DNA from: Marivivens niveibacter
Lineage (GTDB): Bacteria; Pseudomonadota; Alphaproteobacteria; Rhodobacterales; Rhodobacteraceae
Direction: 5' to 3'
Length of the DNA: 64,000 nt
Assembly: GCF_002150005.2 (NCBI RefSeq)
Contig: NZ_MSPP01000001.1
Location: forward strand, 434,001-498,000
The notes beneath the pieces are model-generated. The model did no database searches. It was not told the origin of the DNA and saw nothing but the letters and a program-made list of their open reading frames with translations. Shown here one piece after another: positions 44,838 through 54,348 of the stretch; position 1 is the first letter of the stretch; every line of letters begins with the position of its first letter. A program made the position numbers and the translations under genes.

Positions 44838-46655
44838 TTAGTTTTCCATGGCCTCCAGTTCGTCGATCATACCTTCGATCATCGACAAACCTTTGGACCA
44901 GAACGCAGGATCCGACGCGTCCAAACCGAATGGTTCCAACAGATCCTTGTGGTGTTTCGATCCGCCCGCTTTCAGCATTGCAAAGTATTTGTCTTTGAAT
45001 TCTTCGCCGGACTGTTCGTACACAGCATAAAGTGCGTTCACGAGTCCATCACCGAATGCATATGCGTACACATAGAACGGAGAATGGACAAAATGCGGGA
45101 TATACGCCCAGAATGTTTCGTATCCGGGCATAAACTCGAACACGTCACCTAGGCTTTCGCCCTGAACGGACATCCACAGATTGTTGATGTCGTCGGGTGT
45201 CAATTCACCTTGGGCGCGGGCGGCGTGCAGTTTGCATTCGAAATCATAGAACGCGATCTGACGGACGACCGTGTTGATCATATCCTCGACCTTGCCAGCA
45301 AGCAGGACCTTTTTCTCAGTCTCGGATTTGGCGTTTTTCAGCAGCGCACGGAAGGTCAGCATTTCGCCAAACACCGATGCCGTTTCGGCCAGCGTCAGCG
45401 GGGTCGACGACAGCATTTCACCTTGTTCCGCGGCCAACACCTGATGCACGCCATGACCCAATTCGTGGGCCAGAGTCATCACATCGCGCGGTTTGCCCAG
45501 ATAGTTCAACATCACATAAGGGTGCACGGTGGTGACCGTTGGGTGCGCGAATGCGCCTGGCGCTTTGCCCGGCTTTACAGGGGCGTCGATCCAACCTTTT
45601 TCAAAGAACGGTTTGGCAAGATCAGCCATGCGCGGATCGAAATCGCCATAGGCGTCCATGACGATCTTTTCGGCCTCGGGCCAATCAACGATACGGTCCG
45701 TTTCGATTGGCAGAGGCGCGTTGCGGTCCCAGACCTGCATTGTGTCTAGGCCCAGCCATTTGGCCTTTAGTTTGTAATAGCGATGGGACAGGCGCGGATA
45801 GGCGTCGACCACGGCGTTGCGCAGGGCTTCGACCACTTCGGCTTCGACGTGGTTGGATAGGTGGCGGGCCATCTGCGGGGTTTCAAATCCGCGCCAGCGG
45901 TCCTCGACCTCTTTTTCTTTGGCTAGCGTGTTGTGAACGCGAGCAAAGGTCTTGATGTTCGCGCCAAAAACGCGGGCCAGTTCGCGGGCCGCGGCTTCGC
46001 GTTTGGAACGGTCCTGTTCGGACAGGAAATTCAGCGTGCCTTCGATATTGTGTTCGGTGCCATCGACGGTGAACGTCAGGCCAGCGATGGTTTCATCGAA
46101 CAGTTTGTTCCACGCCGTCGAACCAACAACCGAATTGTCGTGCAGGAATTTTTCCAACTCGTCCGACAGCTGGTACGGTTTCATCGCGCGCATACGGTCT
46201 AGCACGGGGCGATAGCGCGCCAGTTGTTCATTTTCCGACATCAGCTGCGCATAGCGGTCATTGTCGATGCGGTTGAATTCCAGCGACCAGAACACCAGCG
46301 GGGTTGTGTAGGTGGTGATTTTGTCCTGACAGTCGGACATAAATTTCGCGCGGTCGGCGTCGGTGGTCAGTTGGTAATACCGCAGGCCCGCATAGGACAT
46401 GATGCGCCCAGCCACGGTGTCGATACGTTCATAGCGCAGGATCGCCTCTAGCAGGTCAGAGGAGCCCAGATCAGCCAGTTTGCCTTCGTAATCGGCGGCA
46501 AAGGATGCGCAGGCCTGTTCCAGCCAATCCATATCGCGTTTGAATTCGGCGCTATCGGCAGCGGGGTACAGATCGGTCAGATCCCATTCGGGCAGGTCGC
46601 CCAGATCAGCGCCGCCATTCGCATTCGCGTCCCACAAAGGCTGTTTGGTAAACAT
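44838..46655 (-). CDS. pepF: Oligoendopeptidase F (M3 metallopeptidase)
   Basis: 605 residues, the usual length for PepF. The zinc-binding HELGH motif lies in VMTLAHELGHGVHQVL near residue 397, with the third Glu ligand about 25 residues on (LAETASVFGE). The N-terminal helical domain with WLEQACASF and LSNHVEAEVVEALR is typical. The enzyme cleaves peptides of about 7-17 residues in the cytoplasm and takes part in peptide recycling. It has no signal peptide. It lies upstream of the histidine phosphatase gene on the same strand. Confidence 0.95.
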   Translation of the reverse strand: MFTKQPLWDANANGGADLGDLPEWDLTDLYPAADSAEFKRDMDWLEQACASFAADYEGKLADLGSSDLLEAILRYERIDTVAGRIMSYAGLRYYQLTTDADRAKFMSDCQDKITTYTTPLVFWSLEFNRIDNDRYAQLMSENEQLARYRPVLDRMRAMKPYQLSDELEKFLHDNSVVGSTAWNKLFDETIAGLTFTVDGTEHNIEGTLNFLSEQDRSKREAAARELARVFGANIKTFARVHNTLAKEKEVEDRWRGFETPQMARHLSNHVEAEVVEALRNAVVDAYPRLSHRYYKLKAKWLGLDTMQVWDRNAPLPIETDRIVDWPEAEKIVMDAYGDFDPRMADLAKPFFEKGWIDAPVKPGKAPGAFAHPTVTTVHPYVMLNYLGKPRDVMTLAHELGHGVHQVLAAEQGEMLSSTPLTLAETASVFGEMLTFRALLKNAKSETEKKVLLAGKVEDMINTVVRQIAFYDFECKLHAARAQGELTPDDINNLWMSVQGESLGDVFEFMPGYETFWAYIPHFVHSPFYVYAYAFGDGLVNALYAVYEQSGEEFKDKYFAMLKAGGSKHHKDLLEPFGLDASDPAFWSKGLSMIEGMIDELEAMEN

Positions 46656-46718
46656 TGTTGCGTCCTTTCAAATCGTCTTGCCACAACAGATAGTGCGGCA
46701 AGGGGCGGGATGAAAGGT

Positions 46719-47657
46719 TTAGCTGGCGTGAGCGCGGAAATGTTCGGCGATACGGTCGAATGCATCGGTGCGGATTTCGGGGCGTTCCATCAGGATTTCG
46801 TGCAGGCCGCCGTCATATTCCACCAGCGCCTGACCCGGCCATTTACTGGCGACATGGCGCACGCATTTGGAGTCGACGATTTTTTCGTCGCTGCCTAACA
46901 GGACAATCGCGGGGGTATCCGGCGCGGGCATGGCCCGCAGTTTGTACATTTCGTTCAGCGCCTGAAACAGCCATCCAAATGTGGGGCCGCCAAGTGCTAA
47001 ATCGGGCTGTGCGCGCAACTGATCGCGCATGTAATTGTACATATCTTCGTCAGTCGTCAGGTTATTACCCGCAAACGGGTTGACGGCGACATAGGTGTCT
47101 TCGGATTGACCAAAGGCCAAAGTGCCGTTGATCCCCAAAGGTCGCGCCATTGACGATATGGCCCATGCCACAGGGCGAATGGCCGCGCCCAGATTGATAC
47201 CCCACATCGGGGCCGAAAACGCGGCGGCGCATACGGGCAGGGCGTTGTGCAACGCCCGCAGGCCAATGCAGCCGCCCATCGAATGCCCGATCAGGAAAAA
47301 CGGTTCGGGCAATTTGATACGGCGGGCATAATCCACCATCGCCTGCACATCGCGCTGATAGTCTGTGAAACGGTCCACGTGACCCAACATGCGATTGTCC
47401 AACAGACGATCTGCAATGCCCTGACCACGCCAATCAATGGTCAGCACGTTAAAGCCGCGATCGGTCAAAGACACGGCATCGCGGCCATATTTTTCAATGT
47501 ATTCGGTGCGCCCTGGAAATAGCAGAATCGTGCCAATCGCGTTGTCGGTCGTCCAGTGGGCCACGCGTACGCGCACCCCGTCGGACGTGGTCAACCATTC
47601 GGCGTGACCACCGTTTGGGCCTTGGGCGATGTCTGCGAAATAGGGCGCGCCGGACAT
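46719..47657 (-). CDS. Alpha/beta hydrolase (monoacylglycerol/lysophospholipase type)
   Basis: 312 residues of Hydrolase_4 (serine aminopeptidase S33) type. The nucleophile Ser126 is in GHSMGG (124-129), preceded by the TIDWRGQG strand-loop near 73-80; the acidic and His residues are probably in LLGSDEKIVD and YDGGLHEIL near the C-terminus. Similar proteins act as PldB-like lysophospholipases. The ATG overlaps the stop of the upstream SCP2 gene by one base, so a lipid-related role for both is plausible (inference). Confidence 0.9.
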   Translation of the reverse strand: MSGAPYFADIAQGPNGGHAEWLTTSDGVRVRVAHWTTDNAIGTILLFPGRTEYIEKYGRDAVSLTDRGFNVLTIDWRGQGIADRLLDNRMLGHVDRFTDYQRDVQAMVDYARRIKLPEPFFLIGHSMGGCIGLRALHNALPVCAAAFSAPMWGINLGAAIRPVAWAISSMARPLGINGTLAFGQSEDTYVAVNPFAGNNLTTDEDMYNYMRDQLRAQPDLALGGPTFGWLFQALNEMYKLRAMPAPDTPAIVLLGSDEKIVDSKCVRHVASKWPGQALVEYDGGLHEILMERPEIRTDAFDRIAEHFRAHAS

Positions 47658-47944
47658 TAGGCCAGAACGCCTGCCAGTTTCATCGCGGTGCCCATGTCGC
47701 CGTCGACGGACAGTTTACCGGTCATGAATGCGGTGGTTGGGTTTTCTTCGCCTTCTAGAATGGCTTGGAATGTTTCTGCGGTCGCAGTCAGGGTCACATC
47801 GGCATCATCGTCGCCTGCATGTACGCCAGCACCGTCGATCATGATCGCGCCTTCGCCTTCGATTACGAATTTCGCCGATCCGTCAAAACCGCCGTCGATT
47901 TTTTCGCCCAACGCTTCGACTGCTTTAGTCACGATTTCGCTCAT
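47657..47944 (-). CDS. SCP2 sterol-binding domain protein
   Basis: 95 residues, a stand-alone SCP2 domain with the fold's typical VKFVIEGEG-like strand, DDADVTLTATAETFQAILEGE and TAFMTGKLSVDGDMGTAMKL segments. Such small proteins bind lipids or fatty acyl-CoA in a hydrophobic tunnel. It is the first gene of a two-gene unit with the alpha/beta hydrolase (TAATG overlap) and is divergent from a secreted TPR protein gene 69 bases away. Confidence 0.9.
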   Translation of the reverse strand: MSEIVTKAVEALGEKIDGGFDGSAKFVIEGEGAIMIDGAGVHAGDDDADVTLTATAETFQAILEGEENPTTAFMTGKLSVDGDMGTAMKLAGVLA

Positions 47945-48013
47945 TTGACTTCCTCTCTTCGATGTTTGTACGCCGCCACTGGTGGTCAGCGCATTTTACG
48001 CTACATTCATGTT

Positions 48014-48574
48014 ATGGGCACGATTACGCAAACGTACAAACCTATCGTTACGGCATTCGCAATTGTCATGGGCGGCAGCCTAGCTGCTTGGGCGCAGACG
48101 GCAACCGTCGACGATCTATTTGAACGTCTACAAGATGCGGAAGAGGCAGAAGTATCACGGCTCGAATCGCAAATCATGACAGAGTGGAGCAAATCTGGCT
48201 CTCCTGCGGTCGATTTTCTGCTGCAACGCGGGCAAGAGGCGATTGGGGCGGGCGATTTCCCGACCGCTGTGGACCATTTTACCGCTGCGATAAATTATGC
48301 CCCTGATTTTGCCGAAGCTTACAATGGTCGTGCAACGGCGTTTTTCATGATGGGGGAATTGGGGCCGTCAATTGATGATATTCGTCAAACGCTTGTACTC
48401 AATCCACGTCATTTTGGGGCGCTTATGGGGTTTGGCGCTATCCTAGAGATGGTGGGGCAGCCTGATCGGGCTCTTGAAGTTTACGAGAAAATTCAGGACA
48501 TGATCCCCGAGGATCCAAACGCCAATGCGGCGATTGATCGTTTAACACTAGACTTGCAGGGTCAGACGCTCTGA
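48014..48574 (+). CDS. Exported TPR-repeat protein
   Basis: 186 residues from ATG 48014. A signal peptide runs to about residue 28 (AAWA-Q). A short helical linker is followed by three tetratricopeptide repeats (about 65-170), recognisable as LLQRGQEAIGAGDFPTAVDH, AYNGRATAFFMMGEL and GALMGFGAILEMVGQPDRAL. It is likely a periplasmic scaffold of unknown partner. Its longer open frame upstream is antisense to the SCP2 gene and not used. The helicase gene starts 27 bases downstream. Confidence 0.85.
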   Translation: MGTITQTYKPIVTAFAIVMGGSLAAWAQTATVDDLFERLQDAEEAEVSRLESQIMTEWSKSGSPAVDFLLQRGQEAIGAGDFPTAVDHFTAAINYAPDFAEAYNGRATAFFMMGELGPSIDDIRQTLVLNPRHFGALMGFGAILEMVGQPDRALEVYEKIQDMIPEDPNANAAIDRLTLDLQGQTL

Positions 48575-48601
48575 TCGCTGTTCCAATCGGGGATAGGCAC
48601 C

Positions 48602-51421
48602 ATGGACGCGCGCGTCACGGCTGTATTGGGCCCGACCAATACCGGTAAAACCCACTACGCCATAGAACGGATGCTGGCCTATCCAACGGGCATCATCGGC
48701 CTGCCGCTGCGGTTGCTGGCGCGCGAAGTCTACGACCGCATTGTCGCCATTCGCGGCCCGTCTGTTGTGGCGCTGATCACGGGCGAAGAACGCATCATGC
48801 CGCCTCGCGCCAAATATTGGGTCTGCACAGTCGAAGCGATGCCCGAAGGCATGGGCTGTGATTTCCTAGCCGTCGACGAAATTCAGCTATGTGCCGATCC
48901 CGAACGTGGCCACGTGTTTACGGACCGATTGCTGAACGCGCGCGGGCTAAAGGAAACGGTGTTCCTGGGGTCTGACACCATGCGTCAGGCGATTGCGGAC
49001 AACGTGCGCGATGTTCAGTTCATCCGTCGCGAACGCATGTCCACGCTGACCTACGCAGGTTCGAAAAAGATAAATCGAATGCCCGGACGCACCGCAATCG
49101 TCGGGTTTTCTGTTGAAAATGTATATGCCATCGCCGAACTTCTGCGCCGTACCAAAGGCGGCGCTGCGGTGGTTATGGGCGCTTTGTCGCCGCGTACGCG
49201 CAACGCGCAGGTCGATATGTATCAGAACGGGGATGTCGATTATCTGGTGGCGACTGACGCCATCGGTATGGGTCTGAACCTAGACATCGATCACGTTGGA
49301 TTTTCCGCGCTGACCAAATTTGACGGACGGCGGATGCGGTATCTGGAGCCGGACGAATTGGCCCAGATCGCAGGCCGCGCAGGGCGACACATGTCACACG
49401 GCACATTCGGCGTCACGGGCGAGGCGCACGAACTGGACGAAGCCGTGGTTGCCGCCATCGAAAACCACCAATTCAAGCCCGTCAAAAAACTGCAGTGGCG
49501 CAACGGGCGTCTGCAATTTGGCAGCGTGGGGCGTTTGATCCAGACGCTGGAACAACGCACCGATGACCCATGGCTGACCCGTGTTCGCGAATCCGACGAT
49601 CTGGCCGCGCTGAAAAATCTGTCTAACGATGCCGAGGTTATGGCTCGTGCATCTGATGGCCAGTCTGTGCGTTTGCTGTGGGATGTTTGCCGAATCCCTG
49701 ATTTCCGCGGGATCAGTCAGGGTGAACATGCGAACCTTTTGCGCGACATTTTCGGATTTTTGCACCAACATGGTCACGTTCCCGAAGATTGGTTCGCCCG
49801 TCAGGTGAAACGCATTGATCGCAAGGATGGTGATATTGACACATTATCCAAACGATTGGCCTTTATCCGCACTTGGACCTATGTGGCTCAGCGTAAAGGG
49901 TGGTTAAAAGACGAAAACCATTGGCGCGATGCGACTCGCGCTGTAGAAGACCGATTGTCAGATGCCTTGCACGAAGGCCTGACCCAAAGATTTGTGGACC
50001 GGCGGACGAGCGTTCTCCTTCGCCGGCTCAAGCAGAAGGAGGGCCTTGTGGCCGAAGTAAACGATCAGGGTGAAGTGACTGTCGACGGCGAATACGTCGG
50101 CAAGTTGGAAGGTTTCCGTTTCCGCATGGACAAAACAGGGAGCCCCGATGAGGCGAAAACCCTGCGCCAAGCGTCCGTTCAGGCGTTGGCGCCGCAGTTC
50201 CATCTGCGCGCGGACCGTTTCTATAACGCGCCGGACACCGAAATTGACTACACCGAACAGGGTGGTCTGATGTGGGGTGAACACGCAGTTGGTAAGCTGG
50301 TCGCGACGCAAGACCCGCTGAAACCGCAAGTTCAGGCGTTCGTCGATGACGAAGCAGGCGACGACGTGGCCCAAAAAGTCCAGCGCCGTTTGCAGCATTT
50401 CATCGACCGCAAAATTGCGGCGCTGTTTGAACCGATGCTGAACATGCAGCGCGACGAAGCGCTAGCCGGTCTGGCCAAAGGTTTTGCCTTCCGTCTGGTC
50501 GAAGGTTTCGGTGTGATTTCGCGCGGCGAAATTGCAAGCGAAGTCAAAGAATTGGATCAGGATGCTCGTGGCGCGCTGCGCAAACACGGCGTTCGTTTTG
50601 GCCAGTTCACCATCTTTATGCCTTTGCTGTTGAAACCTGCGCCGACCCGTTTGCGTCTGGTTCTGTGGTCGCTGGCAAATAAACTGGATGAATTCCCCGA
50701 AGCTCCGCCCCCAGGTCTGGTGACCGTTCCTGCGATTTCGGACATGCCTCAGGGCTATTTCACAATGGCAGGCTACCGCGCCGCTGGTGAACGCGCAATC
50801 CGCATCGACATGCTGGAACGTCTGGCTGACATGCTGCGCGACAAAGACAGCCGTGGTGGTTTCGAAGCGAACCCAGACATGCTGTCGATCACAGGTATGA
50901 CGCTGGAACAGTTTGCTGATCTGATGCAGGGCCTAGGCTACCGCGCAGAAAAAGGCGAACGCACCAAGGTAAAAGCCGTTGATCAGGTTGTTCCTGCGGC
51001 TGCTGGTGGCGACGAAACCGCCGCTGCAGATAGCGTTCCTGTTGCTGATGCGATCATCGACGAAGGCGTTGCGCCAATTGCTGAAACCCCAGCAGAAGAC
51101 GGGCCAGCAGAACCAGTTGCTGAAGTTGCAGAAAACGAAACCGCTACCGGCGCTGCCGCTGATGCGGGCGTTGAAACGGCTGAAACCGAAGTGTTCTACA
51201 CCTTTACTTGGGGCGGACGTCAGGGCGGCAACAACCGCCGTCAGGGTGGCAAACCCGCTGGTAAACCACGTCAGGGCGGTAAACCGAGCGCGAAGGGTAA
51301 AGGCAAAGGTCCAAAGGGCGGCAACAAAGCCAAATCCTTTGAGGCGAAACCAAAGCGGGAAAAACAGATTGATCCTGATAACCCGTTTGCCGCTGCATTG
51401 TCTGGTTTCAAAGCCAAATAA
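48602..51421 (+). CDS. Suv3-like ATP-dependent RNA/DNA helicase
   Basis: 939 residues. The Ski2/Suv3-type core has Walker A GPTNTGKT (10-17), DEIQ box VDEIQL (91-96), the motif VI region QIAGRAGRHMSHGTFG and a VATDAIGMGLNLDI segment. A middle region without known domain follows, and the last 120 residues change to an A/E/P-rich linker and a basic Gly/Lys-rich tail (GGRQGGNNRRQGGKPAGK type). Mitochondrial SUV3 works with an exoribonuclease; the bacterial homologue's partner is unknown. The stop overlaps the S4 gene start (TAATG), pointing to RNA metabolism. Confidence 0.92.
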   Translation: MDARVTAVLGPTNTGKTHYAIERMLAYPTGIIGLPLRLLAREVYDRIVAIRGPSVVALITGEERIMPPRAKYWVCTVEAMPEGMGCDFLAVDEIQLCADPERGHVFTDRLLNARGLKETVFLGSDTMRQAIADNVRDVQFIRRERMSTLTYAGSKKINRMPGRTAIVGFSVENVYAIAELLRRTKGGAAVVMGALSPRTRNAQVDMYQNGDVDYLVATDAIGMGLNLDIDHVGFSALTKFDGRRMRYLEPDELAQIAGRAGRHMSHGTFGVTGEAHELDEAVVAAIENHQFKPVKKLQWRNGRLQFGSVGRLIQTLEQRTDDPWLTRVRESDDLAALKNLSNDAEVMARASDGQSVRLLWDVCRIPDFRGISQGEHANLLRDIFGFLHQHGHVPEDWFARQVKRIDRKDGDIDTLSKRLAFIRTWTYVAQRKGWLKDENHWRDATRAVEDRLSDALHEGLTQRFVDRRTSVLLRRLKQKEGLVAEVNDQGEVTVDGEYVGKLEGFRFRMDKTGSPDEAKTLRQASVQALAPQFHLRADRFYNAPDTEIDYTEQGGLMWGEHAVGKLVATQDPLKPQVQAFVDDEAGDDVAQKVQRRLQHFIDRKIAALFEPMLNMQRDEALAGLAKGFAFRLVEGFGVISRGEIASEVKELDQDARGALRKHGVRFGQFTIFMPLLLKPAPTRLRLVLWSLANKLDEFPEAPPPGLVTVPAISDMPQGYFTMAGYRAAGERAIRIDMLERLADMLRDKDSRGGFEANPDMLSITGMTLEQFADLMQGLGYRAEKGERTKVKAVDQVVPAAAGGDETAAADSVPVADAIIDEGVAPIAETPAEDGPAEPVAEVAENETATGAAADAGVETAETEVFYTFTWGGRQGGNNRRQGGKPAGKPRQGGKPSAKGKGKGPKGGNKAKSFEAKPKREKQIDPDNPFAAALSGFKAK

Positions 51422-51819
51422 TGGACGACACACGCCCCACGATCCGGGTTGATAAATGGCTATGGCATGCGCGTTTTTTCAAGACGCGCACGCTGGCTGC
51501 CACGATTGTCAAACAGGGCAAGGTGCGTGTGGACAGCAATCCAATCAGTAAACCGGCCCGCACTGTCGGGCCGGGTGACGTTTTGACCTTTGTTCAGGCG
51601 ACCAACGTGCGCGTAGTGCGAATCTTGGATATTGGTGAACGCCGCGGCCCAGCCCCCGAAGCGCAGGCGCTGTACGAAGATTTATCTCCGCCAGAAGAGA
51701 AATCCGTAGAAAAAGCTTCTAAAAATCCATCATTTGATGGGAAAGGACGCCCAGGAAAGCGCGAGAGACGGAACATGGCGTCGCATCTTGGGGGCGATGG
51801 GCCATTCGGGCTTGAATGA
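51421..51819 (+). CDS. S4 domain RNA-binding protein (Hsp15-like)
   Basis: 132 residues. The S4 fold occupies about residues 8-70 with RVDKWLWHARFFKTRTLAA and QGKVRVDSNPISKPARTV; the C-terminal 50 residues are charged and probably disordered. E. coli Hsp15 (HslR) binds stalled 50S subunits carrying nascent peptidyl-tRNA. The gene is translationally coupled to the Suv3-like helicase, suggesting that both act on ribosomes or rRNA (inference). Confidence 0.92.
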   Translation: MDDTRPTIRVDKWLWHARFFKTRTLAATIVKQGKVRVDSNPISKPARTVGPGDVLTFVQATNVRVVRILDIGERRGPAPEAQALYEDLSPPEEKSVEKASKNPSFDGKGRPGKRERRNMASHLGGDGPFGLE

Positions 51820-51868
51820 TTGTGCCCACAGGTCTAGCTAATGGCCCGAACAAATTAGGACCGCCCAC

Positions 51869-52204
51869 ATGACTTATGTCGTTACCGAAAACTGTATTGC
51901 CTGCAAATACACGGACTGTGTCGAAGTTTGCCCAGTAGATTGTTTCTATGAGGGTGAAAACACATTGGTGATCCATCCTGACGAATGCATCGACTGCGGC
52001 GTTTGCGAACCTGAATGCCCTGCCGATGCGATCCGTCCGGACACCGAACCAGACATGGAAAAATGGGTCGAATTCAACCGCAAGTATTCGGAAATGTGGC
52101 CGGTCATCACAGCCAAAAAAGACCCGCTTCCGACCGCCGAAGAAATGGACGGCAAACCAGGCAAGCTGGAGCTGTTGTCCGAAGTGCCAGGCGAAGGCGA
52201 TTAA
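51869..52204 (+). CDS. fdxA: Seven-iron ferredoxin FdxA
   Basis: 111 residues of Azotobacter FdI type. [18 protein letters not shown] (C9, C12, C17, C21, C25) and [16 protein letters not shown] (C40, C43, C46, C50) give ligands for a 3Fe-4S and a 4Fe-4S cluster, and the C-terminal tail [13 protein letters not shown] is typical. It serves as a low-potential electron carrier in the cytoplasm. It lies between the S4 gene and carD as in many alphaproteobacteria. A good terminator follows. Confidence 0.96.
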   Translation: MTYVVTENCIACKYTDCVEVCPVDCFYEGENTLVIHPDECIDCGVCEPECPADAIRPDTEPDMEKWVEFNRKYSEMWPVITAKKDPLPTAEEMDGKPGKLELLSEVPGEGD

Positions 52205-52207
52205 TCT

Positions 52208-52228
52208 GATTCGATTGTAATACGAATC
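52208..52228. promoter_or_regulatory. GATTCG-N9-CGAATC inverted repeat after fdxA
   Basis: GATTCG (52208-52213) and CGAATC (52223-52228) form an inverted repeat with a 9-base spacer, containing two GANTC sites; a third GANTC is at 52286. The same arms with an 8-base spacer occur before rpoD at 15368-15387. A role is unknown. Confidence 0.35.
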
Positions 52229-52232
52229 TAGG

Positions 52233-52262
52233 ACGGCTCTGATGCTTCAGGGTCGTTTTTTC
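52233..52262 (+). terminator. Intrinsic terminator of fdxA
   Basis: ACGGCTCTGA (52233-52242) pairs with TCAGGGTCGT (52247-52256), ten pairs including two G-U, loop TGCT, followed by a T-run. It ends the helicase-S4-fdxA stretch before carD. Confidence 0.85.
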
Positions 52263-52444
52263 GTTGAAAACCACGGTTTTCGGGCGAATCGATGCCGTAC
52301 TTCCACGAGGCGCATTTTTGTGGTATGACTACATCAATGTTGCCGAAAAATTGACCCATCCCAGTTCACCAGACACCCCGACGGAGGCGTAGTGCCCCGC
52401 CGGTTTTATTGTCTTTTGGGGCGGGTTTCAGAGGAAGGATAATC

Positions 52445-52948
52445 ATGACTAAATCGAACGACTTCAATCCTGATGATTACGTTGTTTACCCAGCTCACGG
52501 TGTGGGCCAGATCGTTTCGATCGAAAAGCAAGAGGTTGCTGGCTTTGAGCTAGAGCTTTTCGTGATTTCCTTTGAAAAGGACAAAATGACCCTGCGCGTT
52601 CCTACGAACAAAGCAGAAGAAGTCGGTATGCGTGGCCTGTCGTCGCCTGACGTTGTGGCGCACGCGATGAAAACCCTAAAGGGCAAAGCCAAGGTCAAAA
52701 AGGCCATGTGGTCGCGTCGCGCACAGGAATATGAACAGAAAATCAACTCGGGCGATCTGATCGCAATTGCCGAAGTTGTCCGCGACCTGCACCGCGCAGA
52801 CGATCAGCGTGAACAGTCCTATTCCGAACGTCAGCTGTACGAAGCTGCGCTGGAACGCCTGACTCGCGAAATCGCTGCAGTTGGCGGCAATGACGAAAAA
52901 GAAGCTGCGAAAGAAATCGACAGCGTTCTGGTCAGCCGCGCAGCGTAA
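52445..52948 (+). CDS. carD: CarD/CdnL family transcriptional regulator
   Basis: 167 residues from ATG 52445, behind GAGGAAGGA; the longer in-frame start at 52409 lacks conservation. The RNA-polymerase-interacting domain (about 8-65, YVVYPAHGVGQIVSIE) binds the RpoB beta-lobe, and the C-terminal helical domain contacts DNA upstream of the -10 element. CarD/CdnL stabilises open complexes at rRNA and other growth promoters. The 182 bases between the fdxA terminator and the start hold its likely promoter; a weak hairpin CCCGCC/GGCGGG (about 52399-52429) lies in the leader. Confidence 0.95.
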   Translation: MTKSNDFNPDDYVVYPAHGVGQIVSIEKQEVAGFELELFVISFEKDKMTLRVPTNKAEEVGMRGLSSPDVVAHAMKTLKGKAKVKKAMWSRRAQEYEQKINSGDLIAIAEVVRDLHRADDQREQSYSERQLYEAALERLTREIAAVGGNDEKEAAKEIDSVLVSRAA

Positions 52949-52968
52949 TCTGCGACACATCCAAAAAG

Positions 52969-52997
52969 AAAGCCGCGCTAATCTAGCGCGGCTTTTG
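52969..52997. terminator. Bidirectional terminator between carD and purD
   Basis: A perfect 11-bp stem AAAGCCGCGCT/AGCGCGGCTTT with loop AATCT, A-rich on the left and T-rich on the right, lies between the converging carD and purD genes. Confidence 0.88.
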
Positions 52998-53013
52998 TTA
53001 TTTTGGCGGGCGC

Positions 53014-54276
53014 TTATAGGGCGCGCCAGCCGATGTCGTTGCGATAGAACCCTTCGGGCCAATCGATCTGTTTGATCATCTCGTAGGCTTTGGCGTGGGC
53101 TTCGGCCAATGTCGCGCCGCGCGCGGTGATGTTCAGAACGCGGCCACCCGTTGCGGTGATATCGCCGTTCGATTCCGTGGTGCCCGCGTGGAACGTGTAG
53201 GCATCAGTGGTTTCTGGCAGAGCAGCCAGACCGCGGATAACGGTCCCTTTTTCGTACGCACCCGGATAGCCGTTCGACGCCATAACGATGGTCATTGCGT
53301 GATCGTCAGCCCATTGAGCCTGAACTTGGTCCAGACGGCCTTCGGCGCAGGCCAGCATCAGATCCAATGCTTGACCGCCCAGACGCATCATCAGCACCTG
53401 ACATTCAGGGTCGCCAAAGCGGCAGTTGTATTCGACCAGACGTGGTTGGCCGTCTTTGATCATCAGGCCCGCGTACAGGACGCCCTGATATGGCATGCCC
53501 TGTTTCGCCATTTCGCGCATGGTCGGAATGACGATTTCGTTCAGCGCTTTGTCCGCGATTTCGTCGGACAGGACAGGAGCAGGGGAATAGGCACCCATGC
53601 CGCCAGTGTTCGGACCAGTGTCGCCATCGCCCACGCGTTTGTGGTCTTGGGCGGTGCCGATCGGCAGCACGTTTTCACCGTCAACTAGGATGAAATACGA
53701 TGCCTCTTCGCCTTCCATGAACTCTTCGATCACGACTTCGGCGCCAGCGGATCCGAATTCACCGCCGAACATATCGTCGATGGCGTCTAGCGCGTCTTGT
53801 TCGTTCATCGCAACGATCACGCCTTTGCCTGCGGCCAGACCGTCAGCTTTGACAACGATTGGGGCGCCTTGTTCGCGGATATATGCCTTGGCTGGTTCAG
53901 CTTCGGTGAAACGGGCGTAAGCGGCGGTGGGGGCGTTTGCGGCGTCGCAGATCGCTTTGGTGAATGCCTTGGATGCCTCTAGCTGGGCGGCAGCTTGGGA
54001 TGGGCCGAACACGGTCAGGCCAGCGGCGCGCAGTTGGTCGGCAACGCCAGCAGCCAGAGGGGCCTCTGGGCCGATGATCACGAAATCAATGGCGTTTTCT
54101 TCGGCAAAGGTTGCAACCGCATCGCCCGACAGGATGTCGATGTTTGCGCATTCCGCAATCGATGCGATCCCTGCGTTTCCGGGTGCCACGATCAGGCGAT
54201 CACATTTCGGGTTCTGTTTTACAGCCCATGCAAGGCTGTGTTCACGCCCGCCGCTGCCTAGAATCAGGATGTTCAT
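53014..54276 (-). CDS. purD: Phosphoribosylamine-glycine ligase PurD
   Basis: 420 residues from ATG 54276 ([17 protein letters not shown]), the standard start; the longer frame to 54384 overlaps the divergent xseA and is rejected. The ATP-grasp fold shows [18 protein letters not shown] (about 132-149), [14 protein letters not shown] and the C-terminal [10 protein letters not shown]. PurD makes glycinamide ribonucleotide in the second step of purine synthesis. It is divergent from xseA, with 72 bases between them that must hold both promoters, and is not clustered with other pur genes. Confidence 0.96.
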   Translation of the reverse strand: MNILILGSGGREHSLAWAVKQNPKCDRLIVAPGNAGIASIAECANIDILSGDAVATFAEENAIDFVIIGPEAPLAAGVADQLRAAGLTVFGPSQAAAQLEASKAFTKAICDAANAPTAAYARFTEAEPAKAYIREQGAPIVVKADGLAAGKGVIVAMNEQDALDAIDDMFGGEFGSAGAEVVIEEFMEGEEASYFILVDGENVLPIGTAQDHKRVGDGDTGPNTGGMGAYSPAPVLSDEIADKALNEIVIPTMREMAKQGMPYQGVLYAGLMIKDGQPRLVEYNCRFGDPECQVLMMRLGGQALDLMLACAEGRLDQVQAQWADDHAMTIVMASNGYPGAYEKGTVIRGLAALPETTDAYTFHAGTTESNGDITATGGRVLNITARGATLAEAHAKAYEMIKQIDWPEGFYRNDIGWRAL

Positions 54277-54348
54277 GGTGCCCTCCGCTTGGCCTTTTGT
54301 TTGCGGCGTTCTAAGGTTGGTAGGCAAATATAACAAGGCCGACCGACA

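Noticed and set aside
52376-52440. Riboswitch-like leader before carD
   Set aside because: Only a 6-bp hairpin CCCGCC/GGCGGG with a long loop is seen; no known aptamer pattern.
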